A DNA stretch of 64,000 bases from NCBI GenBank assembly GCA_016792625.1, contig JAEUKK010000086.1:37657-101656 (forward strand), written 5' to 3'. The notes beneath the pieces are model-generated. The model was not told the origin of the DNA. It searched no databases and worked only from the letters and a program-made list of their open reading frames with translations. Positions 25,417 through 34,252 of this stretch are shown one piece after another. The first letter of the stretch is position 1. The number at the start of each line of letters is the position of its first letter. Both the position numbers and the translations under genes were made by a program. Source of the stretch: Deltaproteobacteria bacterium. GTDB taxonomy: Bacteria; Myxococcota_A; UBA796; UBA2385.

Positions 25417-26757
25417 TCAGCCCCGGTGCGCCTTGTACTGCTCCATAAAGCCGTCCACGACGCCCCGGTCGGCGACCCCGAGGGCCTCGGCCACCTGCTT
25501 GAGGTAGCCGCGCACAAAGGTCGCGTTGGGCAGGCGCTCGAAGTCGTCCTCTTCGATGGCCAGGAGGAAGCGGCTCGAGATGCGCGTGGTGCGCACGAGG
25601 TCTTCGAGGCTCATCTCGCGAAGCTGCCGCACCTCTTTGAGGAAGCGGCCGCTGAGGCCGTGGCGGCGCGCGATCCGCCCCACGTCGTCGAGCTGCGGCT
25701 CATCGGGGGCGGCGCTGAGCACGCGCAGGCTGTGCGTGCGCTCGACCTCGACCGAGGGCTCGTCGCCGTCATCTTCGACCACCGCCGCTTCGCGCGAGGC
25801 CTCGGCCCGGCCGGTGACGTTGCCGAGCACCCCGCTGAGCCAAGCCCGCGCGGCGCTGGCCGGGGCCGCCGGCTTGGCCGCCACGCGCGGGGGCGCGGGC
25901 GCCGGCACATCGGACACCGAGGGCAGCAGGTCTTCCTCGGCCTCGTCGTCGCCGAGCCAATCATCGAGACCCGGGCCGGGCTCGGGGGCCTTGGGCGCCG
26001 GGCGCGGGGCCGCCGGTACCTGCGGAAGCAGCGGGGGTGCCTGGCGCGGGACCGACCGCGGCGCCGCCACCACGGGCACGGGCAGCGAGACCGAGACGCT
26101 GGGCGCCTCGTCGGCGATGGTGCGCTCGGGCGCGGTGGGGCGCTCGGTCGCCGGCGCGCGGGCGGCGGGCGTGCGCTCGAGCAGGTCTTCGCTGAGGCTG
26201 ATCACGCGGGGCGCAGCGATCTGCGCAGCTGGCGTGGCCTCGTCATCCCGCTCGGGGGCGGCGACCACCGCGACGGGGCGGGTGATCCCCCGCGGGGGCG
26301 GCGGGACCGGGGCGCGCGGGGCCGGCAGGGGGACCACCGGCGCGGCGACCGGCGGCGGCGCGGGGGCGCGGACGGCCTTGAGCGTCGGGTCAGGCAGCGG
26401 ATCGCCGACTGGCAGGTCGGTCAGGGCCCGCAGCACCGCGACGGCCAGCGGGGCGATCGGGTCGACCAGCGACCAGCGCGCTTGATCCCACAAGCCCTCG
26501 GCGTCGGTGGGCAGCTCACCCTCGACCGCCCGCCGAAAGGCGTCGTAGCGGCGGCGGCGGGCCTGATCGCCGAGCACGTCGATCGCCTCGCGCAGCTCGC
26601 GCTCTTGGGCTTCGAGGATGCTGACGTCGGCGCCCTGCTTTCGCGCCGCGCGCAGACGGCGCACGAGCTCCGCCAGCCGCCGTTGGTAGGCGGCCCGGAT
26701 CTTCTCGGGCGGCGCGTCGGCTTCCACGCCGAGCATCTCATAGAAGCCCTGGGACAT
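25417..26757 (-). CDS. J-like domain (HPD missing) fused to a RodZ-type HTH_25 domain
   Basis: 446 residues. Residues about 4-75 match the J-domain pattern: FYEMLGVEADAPPEKIRAAY at the start and AIDVLGDQARRRRYDAFRR at the end. The loop that normally carries His-Pro-Asp has LVRRLRAARKQGA instead, so it should not stimulate DnaK ATPase in the usual way. A 240-residue Pro/Ala/Arg-rich linker follows. The last 85 residues are a HTH_25-like helix-turn-helix of the RodZ family (LREMSLEDLVRTTRISSRFLLAIE, then LPNATFVRGYLKQVAEALG). No transmembrane helix. Cytoskeletal adaptor or DNA-binding regulator are both possible. It starts nine bases after selA and is coupled to rluD. Confidence 0.75.
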   Translation of the reverse strand: MSQGFYEMLGVEADAPPEKIRAAYQRRLAELVRRLRAARKQGADVSILEAQERELREAIDVLGDQARRRRYDAFRRAVEGELPTDAEGLWDQARWSLVDPIAPLAVAVLRALTDLPVGDPLPDPTLKAVRAPAPPPVAAPVVPLPAPRAPVPPPPRGITRPVAVVAAPERDDEATPAAQIAAPRVISLSEDLLERTPAARAPATERPTAPERTIADEAPSVSVSLPVPVVAAPRSVPRQAPPLLPQVPAAPRPAPKAPEPGPGLDDWLGDDEAEEDLLPSVSDVPAPAPPRVAAKPAAPASAARAWLSGVLGNVTGRAEASREAAVVEDDGDEPSVEVERTHSLRVLSAAPDEPQLDDVGRIARRHGLSGRFLKEVRQLREMSLEDLVRTTRISSRFLLAIEEDDFERLPNATFVRGYLKQVAEALGVADRGVVDGFMEQYKAHRG

Positions 26758-26766
26758 TCCAAAGCC

Positions 26767-28152
26767 CTAACCGTGCGCCGCCTGGGCTGCGAGGGCCGCC
26801 TCCAGGGCCGTGAACAGCGGCCCCGCCTCCCCCGCCAGCAGGGCCCGCGGGTCGACCCGCAGGGCGCCCCGTTGGGTCCGGGTCAACACCGCGGGCTCCC
26901 CGCAGCGCAGCGCCGCGGCGAGCGCCTCGAGCCCGGGCCCGCGCAGGCAGAGCACCGGGCCGGGCAAGGCGCCGTCGGCCCCCGCGCCGCCGCCGACCGG
27001 GGCGAGGTCCTCCTCCACCGCGAGCTGCAGGCCCGCCGCCGCCGCCGCCGGGCCGAGCCGCGCGGCCAGCTCCTGCACCACCGCCCGCAGCTCCGCCGCC
27101 GGGCGGCCGGCCAGCGCCGCGACGGGCACCTCCTCCCCCCGCAGGTGCACCTCGAGCGTGGCCTCGAGCGCGGCCAGCCGCAGCTTGTCCACCCGCAGCG
27201 CCCGGTACAGCGGGTGGCGGGCGCAAGCCTCGACCAAGGCCGGCGCGCCGGCGATGATCCCCGCTTGGGGCCCGCCGAGCAGCTTGTCGCCCGAGAAGCA
27301 GACCAGGTCGGCCCCCTCAAGGATGGCCCGCGCCACGTCATCTTCGTCGCGGGGCTCATGCGCGCGCCCCACACGGCCGCCGCCGAGGTCCTCGATGAGG
27401 GGCAGGCCCGCGGCGCGGGCGACCTCGACCAGCGCAGGCCGGGCCGGCCGGGCCACAAAACCGCTCATGTGGAAATTGCTCGGGTGCACCCGCAGCAGCG
27501 CGCCGGTCTGCGGCCCCACCGCGGCGGCGTAGTCGCGGGCCCGCGTGCGGTTGGTCGCGCCGACCTCGACGAGGCGCGCGCCGCCCTCGGAGATGACCTC
27601 GGGCACGCGAAAGCTGCCGCCGATCTCGACCAGCTCGCCGCGGCTGACCACCACCTCGCGACCGCGGCAGAGCGCGGTGAGGGCGAGCAAAACCGCCGCC
27701 GCGCCGTTGTTCACCGCGAGCGCCGCCGGCGCGCCGACCAGCGCCCGCAGGGGGGTGGCGACGCCCTCGAGCCGCCCGCCGCGCAGGCCCGTCTCGAGCA
27801 CCAGCTCGGCGTTGCAGTAGCCCGCGCCCACCCGGGCGAGCGCCGCCTGGGCGTCGGGGTGGAGGGGTGCCCGCCCGAGGTTCGTGTGGAGGATGACGCC
27901 AGTGGCGTTGATCACGCGCCGCAGACGCGGAGGGCGGCGCGCCCCTTGCCCGAGCTGCAGGATCAGCGCGGCGGCCAGCGCCTCGGGGCCCCGCGGCGCC
28001 TCACCCGCACGCAGGCGCCCCCGCTCCTCATCGAGAAGGGCCCGCGCCGCGGCCCGCGCCGCGCCCTCCCCCGGGGTCGCCCCGGCCGCCGCGACCAGGC
28101 GCTGCACGCTGGGCAGGCCCCGCAGCTCCGCCCCCTCCCTTCGCCCGCCCAT
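26767..28152 (-). CDS. selA: L-seryl-tRNA(Sec) selenium transferase
   Basis: 461 residues, the normal SelA length. Family landmarks: RVINATGVILHTNLGRAPL near residue 80, the region around VNNGAAAVLLAL, EVGATNRTRARDY, and the pyridoxal-phosphate lysine Lys290 in CFSGDKLLGGPQAG, followed by LRVDKLRLAALEATL. The enzyme converts seryl-tRNA(Sec) to selenocysteinyl-tRNA with selenophosphate. Strong GGAGG ribosome site before ATG 28152. First gene of the minus-strand run with the J-like/HTH and RluD genes. SelB, SelD and tRNA-Sec are not in the window, and no in-frame TGA selenoprotein was recognised here. Confidence 0.92.
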   Translation of the reverse strand: MGGRREGAELRGLPSVQRLVAAAGATPGEGAARAAARALLDEERGRLRAGEAPRGPEALAAALILQLGQGARRPPRLRRVINATGVILHTNLGRAPLHPDAQAALARVGAGYCNAELVLETGLRGGRLEGVATPLRALVGAPAALAVNNGAAAVLLALTALCRGREVVVSRGELVEIGGSFRVPEVISEGGARLVEVGATNRTRARDYAAAVGPQTGALLRVHPSNFHMSGFVARPARPALVEVARAAGLPLIEDLGGGRVGRAHEPRDEDDVARAILEGADLVCFSGDKLLGGPQAGIIAGAPALVEACARHPLYRALRVDKLRLAALEATLEVHLRGEEVPVAALAGRPAAELRAVVQELAARLGPAAAAAGLQLAVEEDLAPVGGGAGADGALPGPVLCLRGPGLEALAAALRCGEPAVLTRTQRGALRVDPRALLAGEAGPLFTALEAALAAQAAHG

Positions 28153-28233
28153 CTGGCCCTCCGCGGGCCGAAGCCGCGCACCCTGGCGTTATCCTGCCGC
28201 CGCCCGACCTCGCGTGGCCGGCCAGGGGCGCCC

Positions 28234-30375
28234 ATCACCACCCTCGTCTACCTCTGCTCCGCGGCCCTGTGCGCCGGCCTCGCCGCCCGCACCGGCCTGG
28301 CCGCCCGCCACGACCCCGTGCACCGGGCGTTCGCGCTGCTCGGCCTGCTCGTCGCGGTCTGCTTCGCCAGCTTCACCCTCGCCCCCTTCCCTGGCCTCAG
28401 CGGCCTCTGGGGGGCCTACGCGGCCAGCGGCGCCTTGCTGCCTGCAGCGACCTGGAGCTTCTTCTCGCGCTTTTTTGGCCGCGAGCACGAGCTGGTGCGC
28501 CAGACCCGCGCCTTCTGGACGCTCTCGGTGCTCGGGGTCGGCGTCTACCTCGTGGTCGACCCGCTCTTGCCCGCCGCCGAAGCGGGGGGCAGCGCGCCCG
28601 ACGTGCTGCTGGGCATCGCCACCCTCGCCGCCTTCTTGGCGACTTTTCAGCGCCTGCGCCGCGAGCATGAGCGGGCCGAGACCCATGTGCAGCGGGTCCG
28701 CATCCGGTCTTTGGGCGCGCTGCTGCTGCTGGCCACCGCGATCACCGCGCTGGAGCAGCTGGTGCGCACGCTCGGCCCGGTCGGGCCCGCGCCCGGCGCT
28801 GGCCTGCTGCAGCGCGCGCTCTCGGCCCAGGGCAGCCTGCCCCCGATGGGCGCCCTGCTGGGCAGCCTGTTCATCTATGTGCTGCACCTCGTCGTTCAGC
28901 TCTATCGGCTGGTCGACGTCAACGAGCTGCTGGCGCGGCTCTTTGTCCTGCTCAGCGGCGCGCTGCTCATCGTCGGTACCCAGGGGGTCTTCCTCGGGCT
29001 GGCCGGTGACCTGCGCGCGCACCCCCTGCACGGCGCATTTCAGCTGCTGCTCGCCGCCCTCGCCTTCCTCGCGGTGCAAGGCCCGCTCACCGCCGCGCTG
29101 GAGCGCATCGCCGGCGACCTGCTCAACCGCCCCGGTCGGCGCCTGCTGCTCGCCATGCGGGATGTGGACGGCGGCCTACCCCGGGCCATTTCGCTCGAAC
29201 AGCTCAGCGATCAGCTGCTCTCGCCCCTGGTTGCGTCGGGGAGGGTGCGCCTGGCCAGCCTCTACCTCTGGGACCAGGGCCAGGGCAGCTACCGCCTGCA
29301 CCAGAGCCGCGGCAGCGTCACCCGCCCCCTGCTCTGGGCGGTGGGCCCCTCAGTCTTCGTCGACGCCCTGCGCACCGCGGGTGGAGGCCTGCAGCGCAGC
29401 CCCGGACAGGGGGAGGAGGGCGCCGATCTGGCCGCGGTCCGTACGCTGGACGCGATGGACGCGGACCTCTGCCTGCCCTTCCGCAGCGGCGCCTTGGTGC
29501 TCGGCTGGCTCAACCTCAAGGCCGAGTTGGGCAGCGAGGGCTTCTCGCGTGAGGAGCGCCGGCAGCTGCGGGCCCTCGTGGGCCGGGCCTCGGTGATGCT
29601 CCAAAACATCCACAGCTTCCGCGCGATGGAGGAGCAGCAGCGCCTCGCCGCCCTGGGCACGATGGCCGCCGGCCTCGCCCACGAGATCCGCAACCCGCTC
29701 GCCGGCATCAAGGGGGCGGCCCAGTACCTGCAAAGCGGCGCCGACGACGTCGATCCCGCAGAGCTGCGCGACTTCTTGGGCGTGATCGTGGCCGAGACCG
29801 ACCGCCTCGCCAACGTGGTGACCCAATTCCTCGACTACTCGCGCCCCTACGTCATCCACGCCGAAGAGCTCGACCCCGGCGCGCTGGTCCGGGCGGTGGT
29901 CGAGCTGCGCGCCCAGGGCGGGCTGCCCCCGGGGGTCAGCCTGCGGGCCGAGCTGAGCGGTCCGCTGCCGCCGCTGCGCGCAGACGCCGACAAGCTGCGC
30001 CAAGTGCTGCTCAACCTCATCAACAACGGCATCGACGCCAGCCGGGGAGGAGGGCCCGTGGTCGTGCGGGCGCGGGCGGTGCAGATCGACCGCTCGGGGG
30101 AGGAGGCGGCCCCCCAGGTCGAGCTCAGCGTCGAGGACAGCGGCGCGGGCGTGCCCGAGGCCGAGGCCGCGCGCCTGTTCACCCCCTTCTTCACCACCAA
30201 GCCGCACGGGACGGGCCTGGGCCTGGCGATCAGCCGGCGCCTCATCGAGGCCCACGGCGGAGAGCTGCGCCTGCGCAGCTTCGGGGGCCCTGGCGCGTGT
30301 TTTCAGGCGCTGCTGCCGGTGCGACCCGCCGACCACCGCGCTGAAGAGGCCGTGCAAGGGGGTGAAAGTCCATAA
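28234..30375 (+). CDS. Membrane sensor histidine kinase with GAF-like domain, apparent ATC start
   Basis: About 713 residues. Seven or so hydrophobic helices fill residues 1-300; a GAF-like region follows (about 310-455); then HisKA with phospho-acceptor His483 in LAHEIRNPLAGI and a HATPase domain with LINNGIDAS, VEDSGAGVPEAEA and FTTKPHGTGLGLAI. No receiver domain. The frame has no ATG, GTG or TTG between the divergent selA start region and the first membrane helix. The codon at the expected place is ATC at 28234, with AGGGG five bases upstream as for other genes here. It may be a real rare start or a sequence error. No response regulator is adjacent; the nearest receiver protein is at 45611. 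Confidence 0.8.
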   Translation: MTTLVYLCSAALCAGLAARTGLAARHDPVHRAFALLGLLVAVCFASFTLAPFPGLSGLWGAYAASGALLPAATWSFFSRFFGREHELVRQTRAFWTLSVLGVGVYLVVDPLLPAAEAGGSAPDVLLGIATLAAFLATFQRLRREHERAETHVQRVRIRSLGALLLLATAITALEQLVRTLGPVGPAPGAGLLQRALSAQGSLPPMGALLGSLFIYVLHLVVQLYRLVDVNELLARLFVLLSGALLIVGTQGVFLGLAGDLRAHPLHGAFQLLLAALAFLAVQGPLTAALERIAGDLLNRPGRRLLLAMRDVDGGLPRAISLEQLSDQLLSPLVASGRVRLASLYLWDQGQGSYRLHQSRGSVTRPLLWAVGPSVFVDALRTAGGGLQRSPGQGEEGADLAAVRTLDAMDADLCLPFRSGALVLGWLNLKAELGSEGFSREERRQLRALVGRASVMLQNIHSFRAMEEQQRLAALGTMAAGLAHEIRNPLAGIKGAAQYLQSGADDVDPAELRDFLGVIVAETDRLANVVTQFLDYSRPYVIHAEELDPGALVRAVVELRAQGGLPPGVSLRAELSGPLPPLRADADKLRQVLLNLINNGIDASRGGGPVVVRARAVQIDRSGEEAAPQVELSVEDSGAGVPEAEAARLFTPFFTTKPHGTGLGLAISRRLIEAHGGELRLRSFGGPGACFQALLPVRPADHRAEEAVQGGESP

Positions 30376-30396
30376 CGCTGCGCTGGTCGCCTTTCT

Positions 30397-30423
30397 CCCC
30401 CTTACGGATTCGCCCGGAGGGGG
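30397..30423. terminator. Hairpin between histidine kinase and next gene
   Basis: CCCCCT (30397-30402) pairs with AGGGGG (30418-30423), with an inner CGG/CCG pairing possible. There is only a weak T-tract afterwards, so it may be a terminator or a 5' leader structure of the next gene. Confidence 0.3.
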
Positions 30424-30471
30424 CTGTTGGCGGGGCATGTTGCTTCCGTCCACACAGACAGAGGTGACCCC

Positions 30472-31089
30472 ATGACCCCGACCGTCCGCTCGCTCCCTCC
30501 GCTCCGCCGCGCCGCCCTCCTCCTCCCCCTGCTCTGCGCTCCGCTGCTCACCAGCCCCGAGGCGGCCGCCCGCCCCCGGGCCGTGGTCCGGGTCGAGGCC
30601 GGGGGCGCCGCCGCGCCGACCGCGCCGCCAGCGCCCAGCTGGGACCCAGCCGCCCGGTCCGCGGCCGACGACGTGATGCAGCTCGAGGCCGATCTGGTGC
30701 GCGCCGGGCTGCGGCCCGAGCAGGCGGCGCTGCTGCAGCTGCAGCCCGACCACGCGGCCTGGATGGCGCTCAGCCCCGACCAAGCCGGGGCGCCCACCAC
30801 CGGGCGGGGCGGCTGCGCCGAGGCCCGCGGCCTGCCCACCCCCGGCCGGCCCAGCGCGCTGCGGGTCGAGGCCACCGACCGCCCCGCAACGGACCGCCCC
30901 GAGCTGCTCATCGGCGGCGGCGCTGCCGGTCGCGTGGCCGTCGCCCACCTGCGCCCCGGCGACGTGCTCACCCGCGTGCATGTCGAGACCAACGGCGGGA
31001 AGGCCGCCGAGCTCATCACCTTGGAGCAGGGCGGCCACCGTCTGCGCCTGCGCCAGATCGGCGACCGGGCCCAGCTCTGCGGCGAGTGA
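30472..31089 (+). CDS. Secreted protein of unknown function
   Basis: 205 residues from ATG 30472 (GAGGTG five bases upstream). A Sec signal peptide (about residues 10-32, ending EAAA) leads into an Ala/Pro-rich segment, then a helical part with DDVMQLEADLVRAGLRPEQAALL. The C-terminal 60 residues are beta-like (RVAVAHLRPGDVLTRVHVET, then LRLRQIGDRAQLCGE). Only two or three Cys, no lipobox, no recognised family. It follows the histidine kinase by 96 bases on the same strand and converges with xseA after nine bases. It could be a periplasmic partner of the kinase, but nothing in the sequence shows that. Confidence 0.65.
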   Translation: MTPTVRSLPPLRRAALLLPLLCAPLLTSPEAAARPRAVVRVEAGGAAAPTAPPAPSWDPAARSAADDVMQLEADLVRAGLRPEQAALLQLQPDHAAWMALSPDQAGAPTTGRGGCAEARGLPTPGRPSALRVEATDRPATDRPELLIGGGAAGRVAVAHLRPGDVLTRVHVETNGGKAAELITLEQGGHRLRLRQIGDRAQLCGE

Positions 31090-31098
31090 GCGGGCCGC

Positions 31099-32577
31099 TC
31101 AGCCCCCGTCGGGCGGCAGCAGGGCCTCGACCCGCACGCGCAGGCGCCCGTCGCGCAGCACCAGGGTCAGCGCCTCACCCGGTGCCCGCCCCGCCGCGTC
31201 GAGCACGACTTTGTCGCCGTCCATGACCAGCGCGTAGCCGCGGTCGAGCACGCGCCGCGGGTCGAGGGCGAGCAGCTCGGCCCCCAAGGCCCCGAGGCGG
31301 GCGCGGCGCCCCGGGAGCAGCTCGGCGGCCCGGCGGAGCAGGCGCGCGCGCAGGACCTCGACCCGCGCGCGGCGACCAGGGACGAGGGTGGCCGCGGCGC
31401 GGGCGAGGCGCTCGGCCCGGGGCTGCAGCTGCCGCCGGCGGAGGGGCACCGCCGCCGCCCCGAGGCCACCCAAACGCGCGCGGAGCCCGTCGAGGCGGGC
31501 GTGGGCGCGGGCGATCACGAGCGCAGGCGTCGGCACGCGCACCGCCTGGACCCGGCGGCGGCGGCGCTCGAGATCGCGGCGGGCGGCGCCGTGCAGAGCA
31601 GCGGCGCTGCGGTTCAGGGTCGCGAGCAGGGCGGCGCGGGCCGGCACGGCGAGCTCGGCGGCGTGGCTGGGCGTGGCGGCGCGCAGGTCAGCCACCAGAT
31701 CGGCGACGGACACATCCACCTCGTGGCCCACCGCGCTGATCGTGGGGATGGGTGAGGCGGCGATGGCCCGGGCCACCGCCTCTTCGTCGAAGGCGGCGAG
31801 GTCCTCGGCGCTGCCGCCGCCCCGCCCGACGATGATCAGCTCGGCGCGCCCATCGCGGGCCAGCGCGCGCAGCGCCCGCACGATGCTGGCCGGCGCGTCG
31901 GCGCCCTGCACCTGACAGGGCGCGAAGATCAAGGTGAGCCCGGGCAGCCGCTCCTGCAGCACGCGCCGGATGTCGTGCAGCGCCGCCCCGGTCGGGCTTG
32001 TCGCCACGCCGATCACCCGGGGGTGCCGCGGCAGGGCCCGCTTGCGGGCGGGGTCGGTCAGGCCCTCGGCGGCGAGGCGGCGCTTGAGCGCCTCGAGCTG
32101 GGCCCGGCGGTCACCCTCACCCGCGCGGCGCAGCTGCCGCACGATGAGGTTGTAGGAGCCCCGCGGCGCGTAGACGTCGATGTCGCCCACCAGCTCAACG
32201 ACGGTGCCCGCGGCGGGCGCCCAGCCGAGCGTGCTGGCCACCCCGCGGAACATCACGCAGCTGAGCGCGGCGCCGGCGTCGACCAGGGTGAAGTACCAGT
32301 GGCCCGAGGCGGCGACGGTGAGCTGGCTGAGCTCGCCTGAGACCCGAACCCCCGAGAATGACGCGCCCAGAGTCGCTTTGATGCGCGCGGTGAGCGCGCT
32401 GACCGAGAGCGGCTCGGCCCGCGGGGCCCGCTCGGTGGGGGTCTCGGCGGGGTCGGCGCCCGGCCGGCGGGCGGTGGTCGCCTCGGCCTCGGGCGGGCGG
32501 GCGACGGCGAGGCCGGGCAAGGCGGGCAGGCTGCGTGTGGCCCAGGCGGGCGGCTTGCTGGGGCTGCGACCGGCCAC
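31099..32577 (-). CDS. xseA: Exodeoxyribonuclease VII large subunit
   Basis: About 492 residues from GTG 32577, five bases after GAGG; a longer frame to 32628 is less likely. After a 50-residue Ala/Pro leader, the N-terminal OB-fold (VSGELSQLTVAASGHWYFTL, then AALSCVMFRG) and the catalytic core are clear: VIGVATSPTGAALHDI, IIVGRGGGSAEDLAAFDEE and ISAVGHEVDVSVADLVADLRAATPSHAAE. The Arg-rich coiled-coil region is followed by DPRRVLDRGYALV, a conserved end motif. With the small subunit XseB it degrades single-stranded DNA. No xseB gene is next to it in this window. Divergent from the multi-helix membrane protein at 32670. Confidence 0.92.
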   Translation of the reverse strand: MAGRSPSKPPAWATRSLPALPGLAVARPPEAEATTARRPGADPAETPTERAPRAEPLSVSALTARIKATLGASFSGVRVSGELSQLTVAASGHWYFTLVDAGAALSCVMFRGVASTLGWAPAAGTVVELVGDIDVYAPRGSYNLIVRQLRRAGEGDRRAQLEALKRRLAAEGLTDPARKRALPRHPRVIGVATSPTGAALHDIRRVLQERLPGLTLIFAPCQVQGADAPASIVRALRALARDGRAELIIVGRGGGSAEDLAAFDEEAVARAIAASPIPTISAVGHEVDVSVADLVADLRAATPSHAAELAVPARAALLATLNRSAAALHGAARRDLERRRRRVQAVRVPTPALVIARAHARLDGLRARLGGLGAAAVPLRRRQLQPRAERLARAAATLVPGRRARVEVLRARLLRRAAELLPGRRARLGALGAELLALDPRRVLDRGYALVMDGDKVVLDAAGRAPGEALTLVLRDGRLRVRVEALLPPDGG

Positions 32578-32669
32578 GGGCACCTCTGGCCGGCCCGTTA
32601 TCCAGACCGGCGGGCGGCGGCTGGACACGACCGGCCCCGCGGTCTAGGCGCGCCGGCCCCGAGGTGCCG

Positions 32670-34220
32670 ATGACCGCGCTGCTCTTGAGCCTGCCCGCCG
32701 CCTTGTTCCCGACGCTGGGCATCGACCTCGACCGCGACGCCACCGAGGCCCTCAAGCTCTGGCTGCTGCTCGGGGCCGCGCTGCTGGTGCTGCTCGGGCG
32801 GGCGCTGCCCCGGCGCTGGGGCACCGGCCTGCTCTGCGCCCTCGCTTTGGTCTCGACGCTGAACTACGCGAGATGGGGGCCGAAGGTTCCGCTGCAGCGG
32901 GTCGATACCTACGACCTGATGCACTACTACCTCAACGCCCGCTACTTCGACGAGCTCGGCTACTACGACCTCTACCCGGCGGTCATCCTCGCCGACCACG
33001 AGCAGGGCGGCCCCCACTTCGACGAGGGCAACAAGTACCTCGCCCAGAACAGCGCCGGGCACGGTGTGATGCCCATCAGCCACGCGCTCGCGCGCGGGGC
33101 CGAGGTCAAGGCCACCCGCTTCAGCCCGGCCCGCTGGGCGGCCTTCTCGGCCGACATGCGCACGCTGCAGCGCGAGTTGCCCGGCCTGTCCGACAACCTC
33201 TGGCGCGAGATGATCCAAGATCACGGTTTTAACGGCACCCCGGTGTGGACCTGGTTGGCCCGGCCACTGGCCGAGGCCGTGCCGCTGCGCTTCATCAAGT
33301 GGCTCTGCGCCATCGATCTCGTGCTGCTGGTCGCCGCGGTGGGCGCGGTGGGCCGGGCCTACGGCCTGCGGGTCGGCCTCTGGGCCTGGACCTTCCTCAT
33401 GCTCAGCTACTCGGCGCGCTGGCCGACGATCACCTGGGCCTTCCTTCGCTATGATTACGTCGCCGCGCTTCTTTTCGCGATGGCAGCCATCAAACGTGGC
33501 CGCCACCTGCTCGCCGGGGCCCTGGTGGGCTGGTCGAGCGCCCTGCGCCTCTTCCCCCTGCTGTGGATGAGCGGGCCGCTGCTGCTCGGACTCGACGGCC
33601 TCTGGCGGGGCGTGGTGCGCCAGCGCCTGCTCTTGCTCGCCGCGGGCTGCTTGCTCAGCCTGGGCGCGCTGCAGCTCGGGGCGACGGCCGGCCTCGGCGC
33701 ACAGACCGTGCGCGTACACTTCGAGAACATGCTCGACCACAACAAAGCCGAGAAGTTGAGCAGCCGCCGCATCGGGCTCGCGCTGGCCCTGCCCTTCCGC
33801 GGCGAGGCCCTGCCCAAGTACATCGAGCCCGAGCGCAAGGCGCTGATTGAGGAGCAAAAGCCCCTGCGTTTCGGGCTCTCGGCCCTCGCCCTGCTCGGCT
33901 TGGGCCTCGGCCTGCGGCACAAACGTGACGATGAGGCGCTCGGCCTGGGCTTCATCCCCTTCTTTTTGCTCACCACCGCCAGCTACTACTACTACATCAC
34001 CCGGCTGACCCTGGTGGTCGTGCACAGCAGCCGCCTCGAAGCGCCCCGGCACCGGGTGGCGCTGCTGCTGCTGCTCGCCGTCGAGCTCTTCGCCAACGGC
34101 GCCGAGGTGCTGCTGCCCGGGCACCGTGTCTTCCACATCGGTGGCCAAGCTTGGCTGCTCAGCGCCTATGTGCTCTGGGTGGTGGGCAGCGGGCTGTGGC
34201 AGCGGCTGCGCGGGCGCTGA
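32670..34220 (+). CDS. Polytopic membrane protein, possible GT-C glycosyltransferase
   Basis: 516 residues; GAGG five bases before ATG 32670. About ten hydrophobic helices spread along the protein. After the second helix there is a conserved-looking soluble loop with DTYDLMHYYLNARYFDELGY, then a long periplasmic-like loop. Such DxYxxxHYYxxxKYFxELGY loops occur in large families of membrane proteins of the GT-C/GT87-like type, which transfer sugars from lipid carriers. A definite family cannot be assigned by eye, and the catalytic acidic residues are not certain. It lies between divergent xseA and convergent slyD and stands alone. Confidence 0.6.
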   Translation: MTALLLSLPAALFPTLGIDLDRDATEALKLWLLLGAALLVLLGRALPRRWGTGLLCALALVSTLNYARWGPKVPLQRVDTYDLMHYYLNARYFDELGYYDLYPAVILADHEQGGPHFDEGNKYLAQNSAGHGVMPISHALARGAEVKATRFSPARWAAFSADMRTLQRELPGLSDNLWREMIQDHGFNGTPVWTWLARPLAEAVPLRFIKWLCAIDLVLLVAAVGAVGRAYGLRVGLWAWTFLMLSYSARWPTITWAFLRYDYVAALLFAMAAIKRGRHLLAGALVGWSSALRLFPLLWMSGPLLLGLDGLWRGVVRQRLLLLAAGCLLSLGALQLGATAGLGAQTVRVHFENMLDHNKAEKLSSRRIGLALALPFRGEALPKYIEPERKALIEEQKPLRFGLSALALLGLGLGLRHKRDDEALGLGFIPFFLLTTASYYYYITRLTLVVVHSSRLEAPRHRVALLLLLAVELFANGAEVLLPGHRVFHIGGQAWLLSAYVLWVVGSGLWQRLRGR

Positions 34221-34252
34221 ACGGCCCCGCAGCCGCCGCTCTGGGCCAGCGC

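Noticed and set aside
25252..28233. Long plus-strand extension of the histidine kinase frame across rluD, J/HTH and selA
   Set aside because: The extension is antisense to three recognisable genes and has no domain; the real protein begins at the first membrane helix near 28234.
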